NCBI GenBank assembly: GCA_009746045.1 | Contig: RPFO01000482.1 | Location: 72,501-136,500, forward strand | Direction: 5' to 3' | DNA length: 64,000 nucleotides | Source: Mesostigma viride | Taxonomy: Eukaryota > Streptophyta > Mesostigmatophyceae > Mesostigmatales > Mesostigmataceae | Shown: positions 31,519 through 42,245 of the stretch, one piece after another | How positions within the stretch are numbered: position 1 is the first letter of the stretch | Layout: every line of letters starts with the position of its first letter | Made by a program: the position numbers and the translations under genes | The notes under the pieces: generated by a model | Database searches by the model: none | Told to the model about the DNA's origin: nothing | What the model saw: the letters and a program-made list of their open reading frames with translations, nothing else

Positions 31519-33595
31519 GGGGATGGGACATATCTAAAGTGCACTTTTTTGGAAAACAGACCTGTGCATGGGATTAAAATCCAGTGATGCTTGGGAACCA
31601 TAAATATGTGAAAAAAAAAATTTCCAGCTACTTGGGGGTGGTACTACCCCCTATAGCATGACCCAGTTATGAGCTAAAAATAGAAAAAGACGCTATTTTT
31701 GGCCGATTTTTCTTAGGAGACTGGGCAAACAAAATGTGACCATGCAACCACATATTTTCCTAAAATCCCCACCCTTGCAAATTAATCTGGCTACTCAGGA
31801 CCACAAAATAAGCACGTTTAGACTATTTGATGGGTTTTAGCCCAAAACACGTATTTTTTTGGTCCTAAAAAAATAAATCAAATAGTAGACACATGCAACT
31901 GGGTCAGTGATGATATTTATACCAGGCCTAGGGTGGGAATTTCACTCTCACAAAGTTTGAGCTCATTCTGAGCACGTTTACTCATGTTGATGGTGGGTGT
32001 AAACATGCAAAAAAAAAAATGACAGAAAATCCCGGTTATGAGCACAAACAACAGACCTATTACACCCTAGCCCACCACCAACTGGGCCAAACCAAGTCAA
32101 ATTAATTCATTTATGATGTTAAAAAGCTTGCCACAAAATCCCAGGTCATTCTGAGCTAGTTTGCCCTTAGTACATCATGTTATAGCTGCCACCCTGCATG
32201 CTTGGTAAACCGTGGCATGAGGGACACCATAAGCACATTCCTAAGCTTAATTAATTAATTAATTAATTATCATCATCACTCCGTTGGGAGTAGATGTAGC
32301 ACATAGCCCTGAGAAGGGGCATATGGCTTTTAATACATTCTAGGCTACTTCATGCAAGGGTGGGAATGTAAGCTACCCCTGCTCTAGGTGCACCAGGGCA
32401 CCCGCACCCTCATGGTCTATCACGCTATGCCCGGGTAAGGGGGCATTCCTAAGCTTGCCCCCTGCAAATTGGGCAGAAGCACGTAAAGCAAATGCTAGAT
32501 GCTTGAAGAAGACATCCACCGACTCTTAAATCATTACGCAAGCAGGCATGACCACTTGCGGGAATCACCTCATAGCTAATACCCAGTCATGATGCTAAAC
32601 CTGATAAAAGGGCCATCCTTTAATATTGTCATAATAAGCACCTGATCCTTATCATCTAGGAAGCCCCAGCCATGTTTAATGGAAGCAAAACATATAGGAA
32701 GGAGATAACTATATCACACATGCTCACCTTCCCTACAACTTCACACCTGTTTTCCAGCAGGCTGAAGAGCCAAGACAAGCGTTTATGAGCTCGCCAGCTC
32801 CTTGCAACGTTGATGCCGCTCCCAGGCAGCTAGGGTCCTTGACTACGCAATATACAATGTCAACCATATGAAAAACTCCATAAAACAAAGTGTAGCAGAG
32901 CCGCAAAAACTGCCCGATCAACTCTTGCTAGCTTTAAGAAGCATGGCATACGCAGCAAAAGGCAAAACATTGAAACCTGCGGAAAATCAGATAGCGCAAC
33001 TGCAACAAGTGGCGAACAAAATAGCAAGAACACCCGGAATCGGCGCCAAAGCTTCATGCCAGGAACATTTAGAGCGCAAACAGACTGGGCGGTGACATGC
33101 GGCAAATGAACGTACCACGGCCGGCTTTATTTCCTACCCAGGCGCGCGAGACAGCCAGCCAGCCATGGATGGCTTGACTGCGGATCGCGCAGGCCTGAAC
33201 GATATCATTTCAGAAATGACGGGAAATGGCCGCAGATCGAAGCCGCTTAGGATGTTTTCACGGTTTCCATTACTAAACACTTCTTCCTGCATCAATATAA
33301 CCCACAAATCTTAAATTCTACCGTCGCAGGCACGCATTCTAAATTAATATATGCGGCCAGATTTTCGGATTAGACCCCCGTGCAAATCTGGCTATGAAAC
33401 ATCATACTAGTACATCGTTTAAAAAAACCGCCACCGGCGTACATTTTTCGCTTGTCGCCTGGCCGATTAGGCAAATTTTTACGAAACGCACGTCGCCATG
33501 GCCACCTCCGCACGAGGTGGGCACCACAATTTCACGGTCCGGGGGTACCGGCGCGAATTTTTGGGCGCCAAAAAATTCCGATATGTCCCGTCCCC
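31519..33595. mobile_element. TTAA-flanked element B1
   Basis: 2,077 bp flanked by TTAA (31515-31518, 33596-33599). The left end GGGGATGGGACATATC pairs with the right end read in reverse, GGGGACGGGACATATC. It shares the GGGGGT-GTACTACCCCC hairpin region near 31640 and the AACGCACGTCGCCATGGCC block near 33485 with the element at 42246-44884. A retroposon is nested at 32249-32443. It codes for nothing I recognise. Confidence 0.8.
32249..32443 (-). mobile_element. 195-bp SINE-like retroposon with 13-bp TSD
   Basis: Flanked by CATTCCTAAGCTT on both sides (32236-32248, 32444-32456). On the minus strand it ends with the hairpin ACTCCCAACGGAGT and an AATTAATT tail, and it matches 5862-6064 along its length. 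Nested inside element B1, it is younger than that insertion. Confidence 0.85.
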
Positions 33596-33667
33596 TTAAA
33601 AGCACTTCGGTGCTCCGTGACTCCCCAACGGTCCCGAGCACGAGTTTAATTAATTAATTAATTAATA

Positions 33668-34340
33668 TCTTCGGCGTCCGCTACCAAGAACGCCGCACCC
33701 GGGCGGAGCTCTACTGCGAGCTCCCTCTTGTCACTCCCATACCATCCGACACCGCCGCCTCCTCTTTGCCGGCCATCTTGCCCGCACAGACCAGGCGAAT
33801 ACCGATGTGGGCCCTGCCGGGGGGCTTAAGACGGGCCAACCAGGTAGACACCTCCTCCTATGGCAGGGTCCCCTTGTCCCATCGCAACCCACTGGCAAAC
33901 TTGTGCGCGCCGGGCACTGGCGCGGCGCGACCCGGACCTATGTGACACAACTGCTTGAAGATGCAGGGCTTCTGGGACTATCCGTACTCTGCGCCCGCAT
34001 GATTGACAAGGAGAAATGGGCTGCCATCTGCGATAAGCACCTTCCCGAGGGGTATGCTCCTGTTTTCTCCCCACGGGCCCCGCGGCCCGTTGCTAGCCAG
34101 GGTAGAAGTCCGCAGGTGGAGGTTATTGGTCCTGAGGATAGCCGCTACACTACCGCCTCGTCTGCCATTACAGAAGAGGACAGCTCGGATGAGGATTACA
34201 TCCCCATCTAGTGCTTAATGGTTGGGGGATGATGCAGACGATAATTGTTTAAACTTTTGTGTAATTATTTTTCTAATGAGATTAGCATAGTACTCCGTGG
34301 CATTAATTAATTACTTAATTAATTAATTAATTAATTAGAC
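33668..34340 (+). pseudogene. LINE 3-prime fragment with C-terminal domain
   Basis: Begins directly after the tail of the previous LINE. Frames contain HTIRHRRLLFAGHLARTDQ, then GQPGRHLLLWQGP and the C-terminal YVTQLLEDAGLLG...DKEKWAAICDKHLP ending with an acidic tail (SSDEDYIPI) and TAG at 34209-34211. A 3-prime UTR and a TTAA-type tail follow (34302-34338). It meets the tail of a minus-strand LINE tail to tail. It is 5-prime truncated and has at least one frameshift. Confidence 0.7.
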
Positions 34341-35301
34341 TCGTGCTCCCGTTGGGGAGTCACGGAGCATTAACCCCGATGGATGGATGGATGGGTGCAA
34401 ACAGTCCTACCGGTCTAATCTATCTACATCGGCTACATACTACATCTATCTAACAGCATTCTAACTACAACATCTATCTAGGCAGCCGCACGCTGCCCTA
34501 GGGGAGCTATCTGGCGTGCGGCTCCCACGGGATTGCACACGCGGGCGCTTCCCCACTGGGGGGGGCTCGTTGTCCTCTATGACCTGGGCCCACTTGGCCT
34601 TGTCGGACCATCATCTTCTTCCAAATCACAGCTCGAGGCCTAGCCCCCCCATGTCCTCTACTAGCTGTTCTTTGAAGGTGCGGGCCTTGCGGCGTCTAAC
34701 ATCACTGGGCCCAGCCCACGTGAGGAGGTGCCGGCCAGGCTGGGCTGGTCGCAGTCCTGCGGGGGGGGCACGTGAGGTGTCTACCTGGTTGGTGCGAGCT
34801 AGGTGCCCTACTAGCTGCAGGCGTCGTTGCTTAATGGTGCTGGTGATATAAGGCATGCCCTGGTACAGGTCCTCATTGCGGACATGAGCAGCATATCCTA
34901 CTCTGAAAATGGAACGCAGCATGCTGGTGACCGCGCCGTCCAGCTTGCGGGCCAGGCCGGCGGTGAGGGTCCACGTCTCGGCCCCATACGTGAGAACAGG
35001 AAGGACGAGGACCTTGAACAGGTCCTGTTTCTCGATCTTGCCCAGGGGTTTGCGCCACAGTGCCCGGTACTGGCGTAAAGCGTGCCAGGCGAGGGAGATG
35101 CGATGGTCCACATCGATCGACCTCGCAGCTGGGGAGCAGGCTGCCTAGCAGCTTAACGCGGTCCCGATACAGGACTCCAGAGCCGTCTAGGAGATAGAGG
35201 GGCGGCGGTGAGTTGGTGAGCCCAACCGCCAGGGCCTCTGACTTCTTGCTGACCTCAAGCCCCACTGCACGGGCCTCGAGAGCCAGGCAGTCAAGCCATG
35301 T
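34341..35301 (-). mobile_element. LINE (minus), 3-prime half
   Basis: The minus frame from 35301 reads ARAVGLEVSKKSEALAVGL, LDGSGVLYRDRVKLLGSLL, then ISLAWHALRQYRALW, LTYGAETWTL, NEDLYQGMPYI, IKQRRLQLVGHLARTNQ, and ends near 34626; the 3-prime UTR ends in the hairpin GACTCCCCAACGGGAGC and a TTAATTAA tail meeting position 34341. The 5-prime continuation lies at 53976-54142, beyond the chromovirus. This is the best-preserved LINE of the window, although it has frameshifts. Confidence 0.8.
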
Positions 35302-36007
35302 TGTAACGACTAAAAATGTTGTGTTTGCAATGTAGCCTCAGTTTCAACATTGATGTGAAAAGATCTTTATACCTGGGTTGGAGTCGCGACAGATAACTTC
35401 ACGTCCAGAGAAGCAATGAAGATGGATCTTCAACAGTGAAGGGAATGAGTCCCCACCCTTGTTAGACACAACAGACAATGTTATATCCAAGTCGACTATC
35501 TGTTGAAGTTATAGTTGACTTTTAGCGAGGGTTGTTTGATTGATGAAACAAGGAAACCCTTGAATTACACCATAGCTTAGATTTCTTACACGCACACATG
35601 CTCAGCCGCCACAAACAGGATAAAAGTCATCATGCACGCAGAGTCGGCTCAGTCCTAACCCGGAAGGACCAATCAAAAGTGAGAATCACTCAAGATAAGA
35701 TCTTATCTCCGAATCCTCAACACAACACAAAGCCAGCACATACGGAATCTCCATGACCTGGAACCAGATCTACCAGGTACAACGGTATTAAAGAGAATCT
35801 ATGACTGACTGAACAAAACCATGCAAAGTACCCTACTACGTGGATCAGGCCACGACCAATGAGGGTAGAACAATAAATTCTGCAGATCTCAGCAGGCCCA
35901 ATATCCATCAGACGTTGAAGCCTCCTAACTTCCCAAACAATTGTCCTAAAGAACTCATAATAAGATCATCAGTAGGAAAACTTTGGATGTAACATTTGGT
36001 TGTTACA
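35302..36007 (-). repeat. Chromovirus 3-prime LTR
   Basis: 706 bp, intact, TGTAAC...GTTACA. It matches 48381-48445 plus 53336-53975 with small differences such as TACTACG versus TACG near 35840. Confidence 0.93.
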
Positions 36008-36022
36008 TATCTCCCCCTCAAG
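36008..36022 (-). other. Chromovirus polypurine tract
   Basis: On the minus strand TTGAGGGGGAGATA directly precedes the LTR start, a typical plus-strand primer tract. Confidence 0.75.
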
Positions 36023-36379
36023 ACAGGAACTCCCAGTTCCTAGAAGCCAAGAAGAATAAAACAACAACCTCCACAAAAACAACACAACAATAATAAACAG
36101 GAAGTCCACCACCTCTTGGGACAAGCAAGTGGGTTTTTACATCCCCAAAGGGCCTCCTATCTCATTAGCATCTGATCATGGTCAACCCTGAATAAGACAA
36201 ATTCACCCACTGATGAAATGTCATCAAGTGACTAACACACAGGCAACCATGCCTGGATAATACAACTGCAAGACTGTCATGAACCCAGAACTGTCATTAC
36301 TGGAAATCTGGACTGGACATCAGAACTGGCCTCCTCCATTCTGGATCCCCACCTCACTCCACAGCCCCATCTCCAACCA

Positions 36380-36832
36380 TCATGGAAACCCTTCACAAAG
36401 TGAACCAATCCCCCTTCTTCGTGTCCTTCCCCCTCGTTCCAAACACTGGGAAATGCTCCACCATGGACACCAGATCTGGCCAGTTCCTGCTGACCTGAAT
36501 AGCCATGCAGGTCTCAGCAGCCTTGCCCAACTCAGCTGAAAACCTACTGCACTGGGCAGGATAGGACAGAGTAACCACAGCCTGTCGGAGGGGGTCGAAG
36601 ACCCAGCCACTGGCAGTCTTATGGCGACATAGCCAGCTGCTATAGGCCCACCACAGCTGTAGAAAGGCCTTGATAGGCCCCCACCTGGCCCCAAGATGGG
36701 TACCAGCACTCTCAAGGGCGTGAGCCTGGCCCTCAGCTCGTTAGGGAACTTTGGTAACTGCAGCCCCACGAAGACCGTGCTGTCCTTGTGTGGAAAACAT
36801 GACATCACAGAGCAGCTGGACGACGGAGTCAT
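36380..36832 (-). CDS. Possible second 3-prime ORF of the chromovirus
   Basis: Its ATG overlaps the TGA of the preceding ORF (ATGA at 36829-36832). The 150-residue product has hydrophobic segments (LRVLVPILGPGGG, LWLLCPILPSAVGF) but resembles nothing I know. It may be a frame-shifted continuation of the upstream ORF or chance. Confidence 0.25.
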   Translation of the reverse strand: MTPSSSCSVMSCFPHKDSTVFVGLQLPKFPNELRARLTPLRVLVPILGPGGGLSRPFYSCGGPIAAGYVAIRLPVAGSSTPSDRLWLLCPILPSAVGFQLSWARLLRPAWLFRSAGTGQIWCPWWSISQCLERGGRTRRRGIGSLCEGFP

Positions 36833-37692
36833 GTCAAACTCTCCCTGCTGACAGCTTGCTCGAGCAGCTCAGTATAGGTCTGGGAATAACCAACTGGCTT
36901 GAGCCCTGCAAAGGCGAGTCTCAGATCACTGGGCAGAGCTGCCATCAAGTCCTGGCCCTCCACCGGCCTCATGTCAAACGAAGGCCACGGGTACACTGCA
37001 AAGACGGTGTGCATAATATAAGCCACCATGGGTGAACCAATCTCACAAAGACTGGGGGGCAGACAGTCCAGGGCCAACTCTACCATACCCTCAGGTACTA
37101 GTTCACCCTCCTCCACCACTGTCTGGTCGAGGGCCTTCATGGCTGTGTACAAGGATTTACACCACTCGCACTGTTCAGGGACACATTTACGGTGGTCCAA
37201 GTACTGCTCCACCTGTTTTGTTGGGACAACGGACCTGGGCAAGTGTACCACCACCTTAGGGGGTGGAGGGGCCTCCGTAGAGGAGGGAACTGAGGCCACC
37301 ATGGTGGGGATAGCCTCCTGAGCTACCTGGGCCTCAGAGGCTGCAGGCACAGCAGAACCCACAAGTGGAAGGTGCCCAGCCCTCAAATGTTCTGCCATCT
37401 GAGTAACCAAACCCTCCACATGAGCCAACCTTGATATAAGGGCCCCGTGACGCTGCTCGTGCCGCTGCTGATCATGTACCATACGCTGGAACAGGTTGAG
37501 AAAATGGGCTTCCACGAACCCAGCGTCTTCCTGGAGCGAAGTACCTGTGGCTCTGGGGCCAGCGTAGTCGTGCTGAAAGACATACGTAGCCCTCACGTCC
37601 TCTTGGAGTTGGGCAGGTGGCCTGGGTGTCCCCTCAGGATGGGAGTCGGCCATGGCTGGCAACCACAGACACACAGCACCAAAAAGAGGCAT
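36829..37692 (-). CDS. Extra ORF between chromodomain and 3-prime LTR
   Basis: 287 codons (ATG 37692; a second ATG at codon 15, MADSHPEG, may be the real start). It begins ten bases after the stop of the chromodomain frame. The middle is helical and charged (QRMVHDQQRHEQRHGALI), followed by a Pro/Ala-rich linker, the phrase VVVHLPRSVVP and a Cys motif CVPEQCEWCKSLY. No membrane segment or protease/transferase motif is visible. Chromoviruses normally end with the chromodomain, so this is accessory. It resembles a gag-like helical region more than an envelope protein. Function unknown. Confidence 0.55.
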   Translation of the reverse strand: MPLFGAVCLWLPAMADSHPEGTPRPPAQLQEDVRATYVFQHDYAGPRATGTSLQEDAGFVEAHFLNLFQRMVHDQQRHEQRHGALISRLAHVEGLVTQMAEHLRAGHLPLVGSAVPAASEAQVAQEAIPTMVASVPSSTEAPPPPKVVVHLPRSVVPTKQVEQYLDHRKCVPEQCEWCKSLYTAMKALDQTVVEEGELVPEGMVELALDCLPPSLCEIGSPMVAYIMHTVFAVYPWPSFDMRPVEGQDLMAALPSDLRLAFAGLKPVGYSQTYTELLEQAVSRESLT

Positions 37693-37701
37693 TAGCAGTG
37701 C

Positions 37702-37951
37702 TCACTGGGAGCTATGAAGGGGAGCACTCCGCTCAGAGCCCATGACATACCACTCAGGCAAGGTGATCCCATGACGCTGACAATAATCTAGTACAGCAGA
37801 GTGACTATTAGTGAGATCAGACAACCACAGCCACGTAGCAGTCACCTCTAGCTCTCCCTTCCAGTGTACCTTAAACTGCAGCTGTTTAGTACGACCTTTC
37901 CCCTGCACCCTATGAGCCAACAACCGCTCCACTTCATAGATCTTCTCCCCT
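37702..37951 (-). CDS. Chromodomain of chromovirus integrase (frameshifted)
   Basis: Reads EKIYEVERLLAHRV, LQFKVHWKGE, TATWLWLSDL then a helix SAVLDYCQRHG, the chromodomain pattern (YEVE-hydrophobic...VKWKG...TWE-L) with Leu replacing the last acidic residue. It is one base out of frame with the integrase C-terminus. Such domains steer integration toward particular chromatin marks. Confidence 0.8.
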
Positions 37952-38324
37952 CTGAATCCAACTCATAGGGCAAGGGGGCAGACAATCTGCCTGGCAAGGT
38001 GTTACGCCTGTACAGCTTCAGCTGTGCTAGGTGAAAAATATTATTCCTGAGCTTCCAGTGAGAAGGCACCTGCTGGACCTGGACCACGGTACCATAGTGA
38101 AAGGTGGCCAACACTGGGTAAGGACCCAACCAGAGTGGTTGCATTTTCCTGCATTGCTCCTTCTCAGGCAGCACTCTGTTGGCTTCCAACAACACCAAGT
38201 CCCCGGGAGCTACAAAGGAATGACTGGCCACCGTCTGCTGCCAGGCGTTAGTCAGGTACTTGTCCTGTGTCCTCAACAGCTGGGTAGCCACAATGCTGTG
38301 AGCCTCCTGGAAAGAAGCCAACAA
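37848..38324 (-). CDS. Integrase C-terminal GPY domain
   Basis: Contains GDLVLLEANRVLP, LWLGPYPVLATFHYGTVVQV and FHLAQLKLYR, the GPY/F motif of Ty3-type integrases. It overlaps the core frame by a frameshift near 38300. Confidence 0.8.
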   Translation of the reverse strand: MLASFQEAHSIVATQLLRTQDKYLTNAWQQTVASHSFVAPGDLVLLEANRVLPEKEQCRKMQPLWLGPYPVLATFHYGTVVQVQQVPSHWKLRNNIFHLAQLKLYRRNTLPGRLSAPLPYELDSEGRRSMKWSGCWLIGCRGKVVLNSCSLRYTGRES

Positions 38325-39267
38325 CTGCTGGACTGAACCAAGACGTCGCTGGAAAGGGCCTTCAGCGTCCTGTCAGGCAGTTCCAAGTCGAATGGTGTCA
38401 AGGGACACTGGCCATTGCAGATCACGAAGGGGGACATCTGGTGAGGAGCCAGAGGAGAGTTGTTGATTGCAAACTCTATGAAAGGTAACTTCTTGTCCCA
38501 GTCCTTGTTGTCGTGGGTACAGTAGTGCTTTTGACACTCCCTGACAATTCTGTTCATCCTCTCCACCGCCCCAGTACTGGCACACCTGTATGCCACACCG
38601 AATGCCAGCTTAGTGTCTAGGATGTCAAAGAATGACTTCCAAAACCCTGACAGCCAAAGGGGGTCCTGATCAGTGATGATCACTCTAGGCATGCCGTGCA
38701 GACGGTAGATCTCCTTCATAAACAAATCCACACACTGTGCAGCGGTGAGATGAGTATTGCAAGGAATCAGATGGCACATCCTGGAAAGCCTGTCCATGAC
38801 CACAAGGATCCTGTCATTGCCACCATCTGACATGGGTAGACCACAGATAAAATCCATAGTCACACTGATCCAAGGGCGCAGGGGAATGGGCATAGCCATG
38901 GGAAAGATGGGCGTGGCTTGGTTCCTGACCTTATTTCTTTGGCAAGAGTCACAGGAATCCACGTAGGCCTTAACATCCTGATAAAGGCCAGGCCACCAAA
39001 ACCTCTGCTGCACCTCATGAAGTAGCTTAGCATAACCAGGATGACACGCAGTCACATCGTCATGGAAACAATGTAACACTGTGGGAATGGCCATCTCAGG
39101 CACATACACTTTTCTAGTCACCGTGTGCTCTGCATCATGAGTGTGAACATACAGAACGCCCTCCCAGTATTCTACAGGTCTATTGCCAAAGTTGCCCCTC
39201 TGGATAGCTGCAGTAGCCATGTCCTCCGTCTTGGTGAAGGCCTTGATGACGTCCAGCAGGGAAATAT
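38273..39267 (-). CDS. Chromovirus integrase core
   Basis: From the TTAA insertion point the frame reads an HHCC zinc finger (H near CFHDD, ACHPGYAKLLH, SCDSCQRNK), then the catalytic triad: VTMDFICGLP, IITDQDPLW and GAVERMNRIV with D, D and E. Usual spacing is kept. The last Asp-Gly of the HPQTDG motif is replaced (RCASTGAVE). The frame continues upstream across the 39272-40960 insert into 40965-41270. Confidence 0.85.
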
Positions 39268-39271
39268 TTAA

Positions 39272-40960
39272 CCCCTAAATGGTCTGAGATCCTGCCGATA
39301 AATCGGCTGGATCTTCACAATTTTGCAAACCAGATGCCATCCAACCTACCCATATCCAATGGCTGTCCTTGGGGGCCAAGCATGTCCATGAGTTGCCCTT
39401 CGGGTTGGTATATCACAACCTCACATATATGCAGGGTAGGCCATGTTTAACTGCCGTCAAAGTCAGGGGGGTCAAGACGCGCGTTTTCATTTTTGGTAGA
39501 ATGTGCATTTTGAATTATGTTATAAGACCTAGGCACCTACCACTTCAGGGATGATAAACAATTAGTTGCTGAACAGTTTGAGCCATTGGGGTCATCATTT
39601 GGGTGGGTATACCAGCAGTTACACCCAGTACAGCCCATAGGGGTACCGTTGGTAAAAAGCAACCAAGGGAGTAGGGGTGGGCATACAACCTCCTAATATG
39701 GCCACCAACCATGCCAAACAATACATTTCCCTTCCACAATGATGGGGAAACATAACTGCATCATCACACTGCCCTTACATGGCACCTATGTGCAGGTGCC
39801 ACCTTGTCCATGCACGTAGGTAACGTGGTACGGACACCCTACGCAAGGCATGCATTCTAGGAGGCAGCCACCAACAAACTAGTGGTGTTGAGCCTATTTC
39901 AGCCTGCCCTAGCAAGGATAAACTAGGCCTAAGCTGCTATAGCTTGCCAGGTGATGGCCAGCACACCTGGTGGCACATGCTGTCAATGGGAAGCTTTTAC
40001 TCACCAGTTACGTGCTTGATGATGCCACAGAGACCAGCCAACTGCCTCACACTCATGCAATATGTGTATGGGAAATGTATAACAAACATATATGGAGGTA
40101 TTCAAACCCATACAGCCTCTAAAACTTATCACCATCACCCTGTGGCAGGTCAACTGACTGAGGGAAGCATCTAAGAATGGTGTTTTAGAAAGGGGCCAGG
40201 CCAGGGTCAAGAAAGAGCATGAATAGTGCAAAAAGAATGTGCTACACAAGCTAGAACGTATATATAAATGTCAAACATCGATAGGAAAACGATGCTTAAG
40301 CTTTACCAGGCATGGATGGCGTTACCTTGGCCCAGGCGGTGGCCGCAAAATGGCGCATTTCGGCACACCAAAGCTGTGCAGCATGGTCGCTGGATTCGGC
40401 GATTTCTGGCCACCCTTGCACGTTTACGACTACTATGTATCATAAAAAGTAAAAATAAACCGATATATCCTTTAAAATACGCCGGAAAGGTATTGCTGTC
40501 AACGTTTCTATCGTCCGGCCTGATCGCAGTTTTTTCCAGCAAGAACGCTGCCGACACCTATCAAATGGCATTCCCGCGAACCAAAAATTGGCCTGTATGA
40601 TCTTTAGGACGTTTAAAATCAATATCCTAAGTTTGGACAGAAAATTCGAACGCAAACGTAAATGCCATGCGTGGGCGCAAGCCGCCATGGCCAGGTCGTC
40701 GTTTTCCGGAATGCACGTTGTACGTGAAAAAGTACCCTGACCCCTTGTACTTTGACCGGCCAGAACACCTCTATAACTTTGTCAAAAGTATGCAAACCCT
40801 AGTACCATGCTGTGAAGAATTTTATAAACTTTCGATCTTCTCAGCTAAACTTTTCCTAATTCTCAATAGATTTCGCGGCATCTGGTCCCCCGAGAAGGGG
40901 CCGATGCATCGGCTGGAACTCGATTTTTGGCGGGAAATCGGCAGCAAGACCATTTAGGGG
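39272..40960. mobile_element. TTAA-flanked element A2 in the chromovirus
   Basis: 1,689 bp, TTAA on both sides (39268-39271, 40961-40964). Ends are CCCCTAAATGGTCT (left) and its reverse complement AGACCATTTAGGGG (right), with further homology inside (TGCCGAT). The interior is homologous to element A1 in reverse orientation but the terminal repeats differ. Excision at TTAA restores the chromovirus frame between RNase H linker and integrase (PNPL then NISLLDVIKAF). Confidence 0.9.
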
Positions 40961-40964
40961 TTAA

Positions 40965-42245
40965 AGGATTAGGCAACACCAGGTCCTTGTCAGGTCCCAG
41001 GGGCTGCATCTGCATCTCCTCTTCCTGCCCAGGGCTAACCACCAACTGCTTGGATGAGACAGTAGTAGCTATGGGCCCTTTTGACCTTGCCATCACCTGA
41101 GAGGCCAACACCTTGGACCGGCCTACCAACTGAACACAGGGTCCATGACCCACTTCCTGGCGGCCTACCTCTGCTGCGCCTAGCAGGGTCTCCCTCACCT
41201 GGCTGCACTGGGGGAGTGGGCACCACACCGTCAGGACTTCTCCTAAGACTGTCAGACAGTGACTGGACACCCTCCTGGACGCCTGTCAACTCTGGGACAA
41301 AGCCCTGGTCGATGAGCATCACGGGACCACCGTTTCCCGACAGGTGGTGTCAACAGTTGAGAAGCCTTCTGGTTGTTGGCCTGAGCTCTAGTCAAGGCTC
41401 CACACTCTACCACAGAAATCAGGGCAGCACAGATGTCCAAGTCCTCGTGAAAACTTCCCATCAAATCCCTCCTCCTGGACAGGGCGTCAGGCACCACATT
41501 CTGCGTACCAGGAATGTACCTCACAGAGAAAGGTCCAAACCCCCCCAGGAACTCCATCCATCCAGCCATCCTCTTACTCATCCGGGTCTGTTCCAACACA
41601 TGTACCAAGGGCCTGTGGTCAGTCATCAGGTTAATAGACTCGTTGCCCTGCCCATCCCTGGCGCTGCTGGCCACAGAAAACTGAGCCCCCTTCAGTAGGT
41701 GTTCCCACTTGTGACAGGCCACCACCAATCCCAGCAGCTCCTGCTCATGAACAGGGTAGTTACGTTCTGCAGACGTCATACTCCTGGACATGTATTCCAC
41801 TGGTTGAGGGCCCTTACCATGATCTTGCATTAGTACTGCACCAACTGAATAGCACCCTGTGAGGCATCAGACCTAACCTGGTATGGCAAGTCTGGGTTGG
41901 GGCCCACCAACAAGGGAGCAGTGGTAAGCTTCTGCTTCAACACATCAAAAGCTTGCTGGCATGCTGCAGTCCACTCAAAGGGAACATCCTTCTTGAGCAG
42001 GGCTAACAGGGGACCAGAGATGGCCGCCATGTCAGGGATGAACCGTCGGTACCAGCCCACCAGGCCCAGAAAGGATCTGACATCCTGAGCTGACTTCAAC
42101 ACAGGCCACTCCAAAACAGCAGAGACCTTGCTGGCCTCAGGAGTCATACCTGCAGCGCTCAGCTGGTAGCCCAGGAACTTCACCTCTTGGCCCCACTCCA
42201 CCTTGGACCTCTTCACTGACAGATGATACTGATGGATCACCTTAA
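40965..42245 (-). CDS. Chromovirus RT thumb, RNase H and linker (frameshifted)
   Basis: From the TTAA junction at 42245: KVIHQYHLSVKRSKVEW, VKFLGYQLSAAGM, FLGLVGWYRRFIPD (RT thumb), then RNase H: RSDASQGAI, a one-base shift near 41833, VLMQDHGKGPQPVEYMSRS, ERNYPVHEQELLGLV, TDHRPLVHVL and VVPDALSRR. A second shift lies near 41250 before the linker LGPDKDLVLPNPL that continues into the integrase. Motifs of a Ty3 RNase H (D-E-D) are present, but the frameshifts make the copy non-functional. Confidence 0.85.

Larger units (their letters stand above)
29290..33667 (+). mobile_element. LINE copy interrupted by an hAT-like and a TTAA element
   Basis: The plus-strand LINE reads KLLGSWLPSTADDINTRIGQ up to 29400, resumes at 31117 with LRRLDRFW and later ILFKALVLSILLYGCEAWTL (about 31170-31230), and its 3-prime UTR is cut at 31518 and resumes at 33600. 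It ends with the hairpin region GACTCCCCAACGGTC (33619-33633) and a (TTAA)n tail (33645-33667). The joined sequence across the hAT-like insertion keeps the reading frame, which fixes the event order. Confidence 0.75.

Noticed and set aside
36380-37692. Envelope-like protein in the chromovirus
   Set aside because: No signal peptide, transmembrane anchor or fusion-like motif is visible in the 287-codon ORF, and the overlapping ORF is too uncertain.
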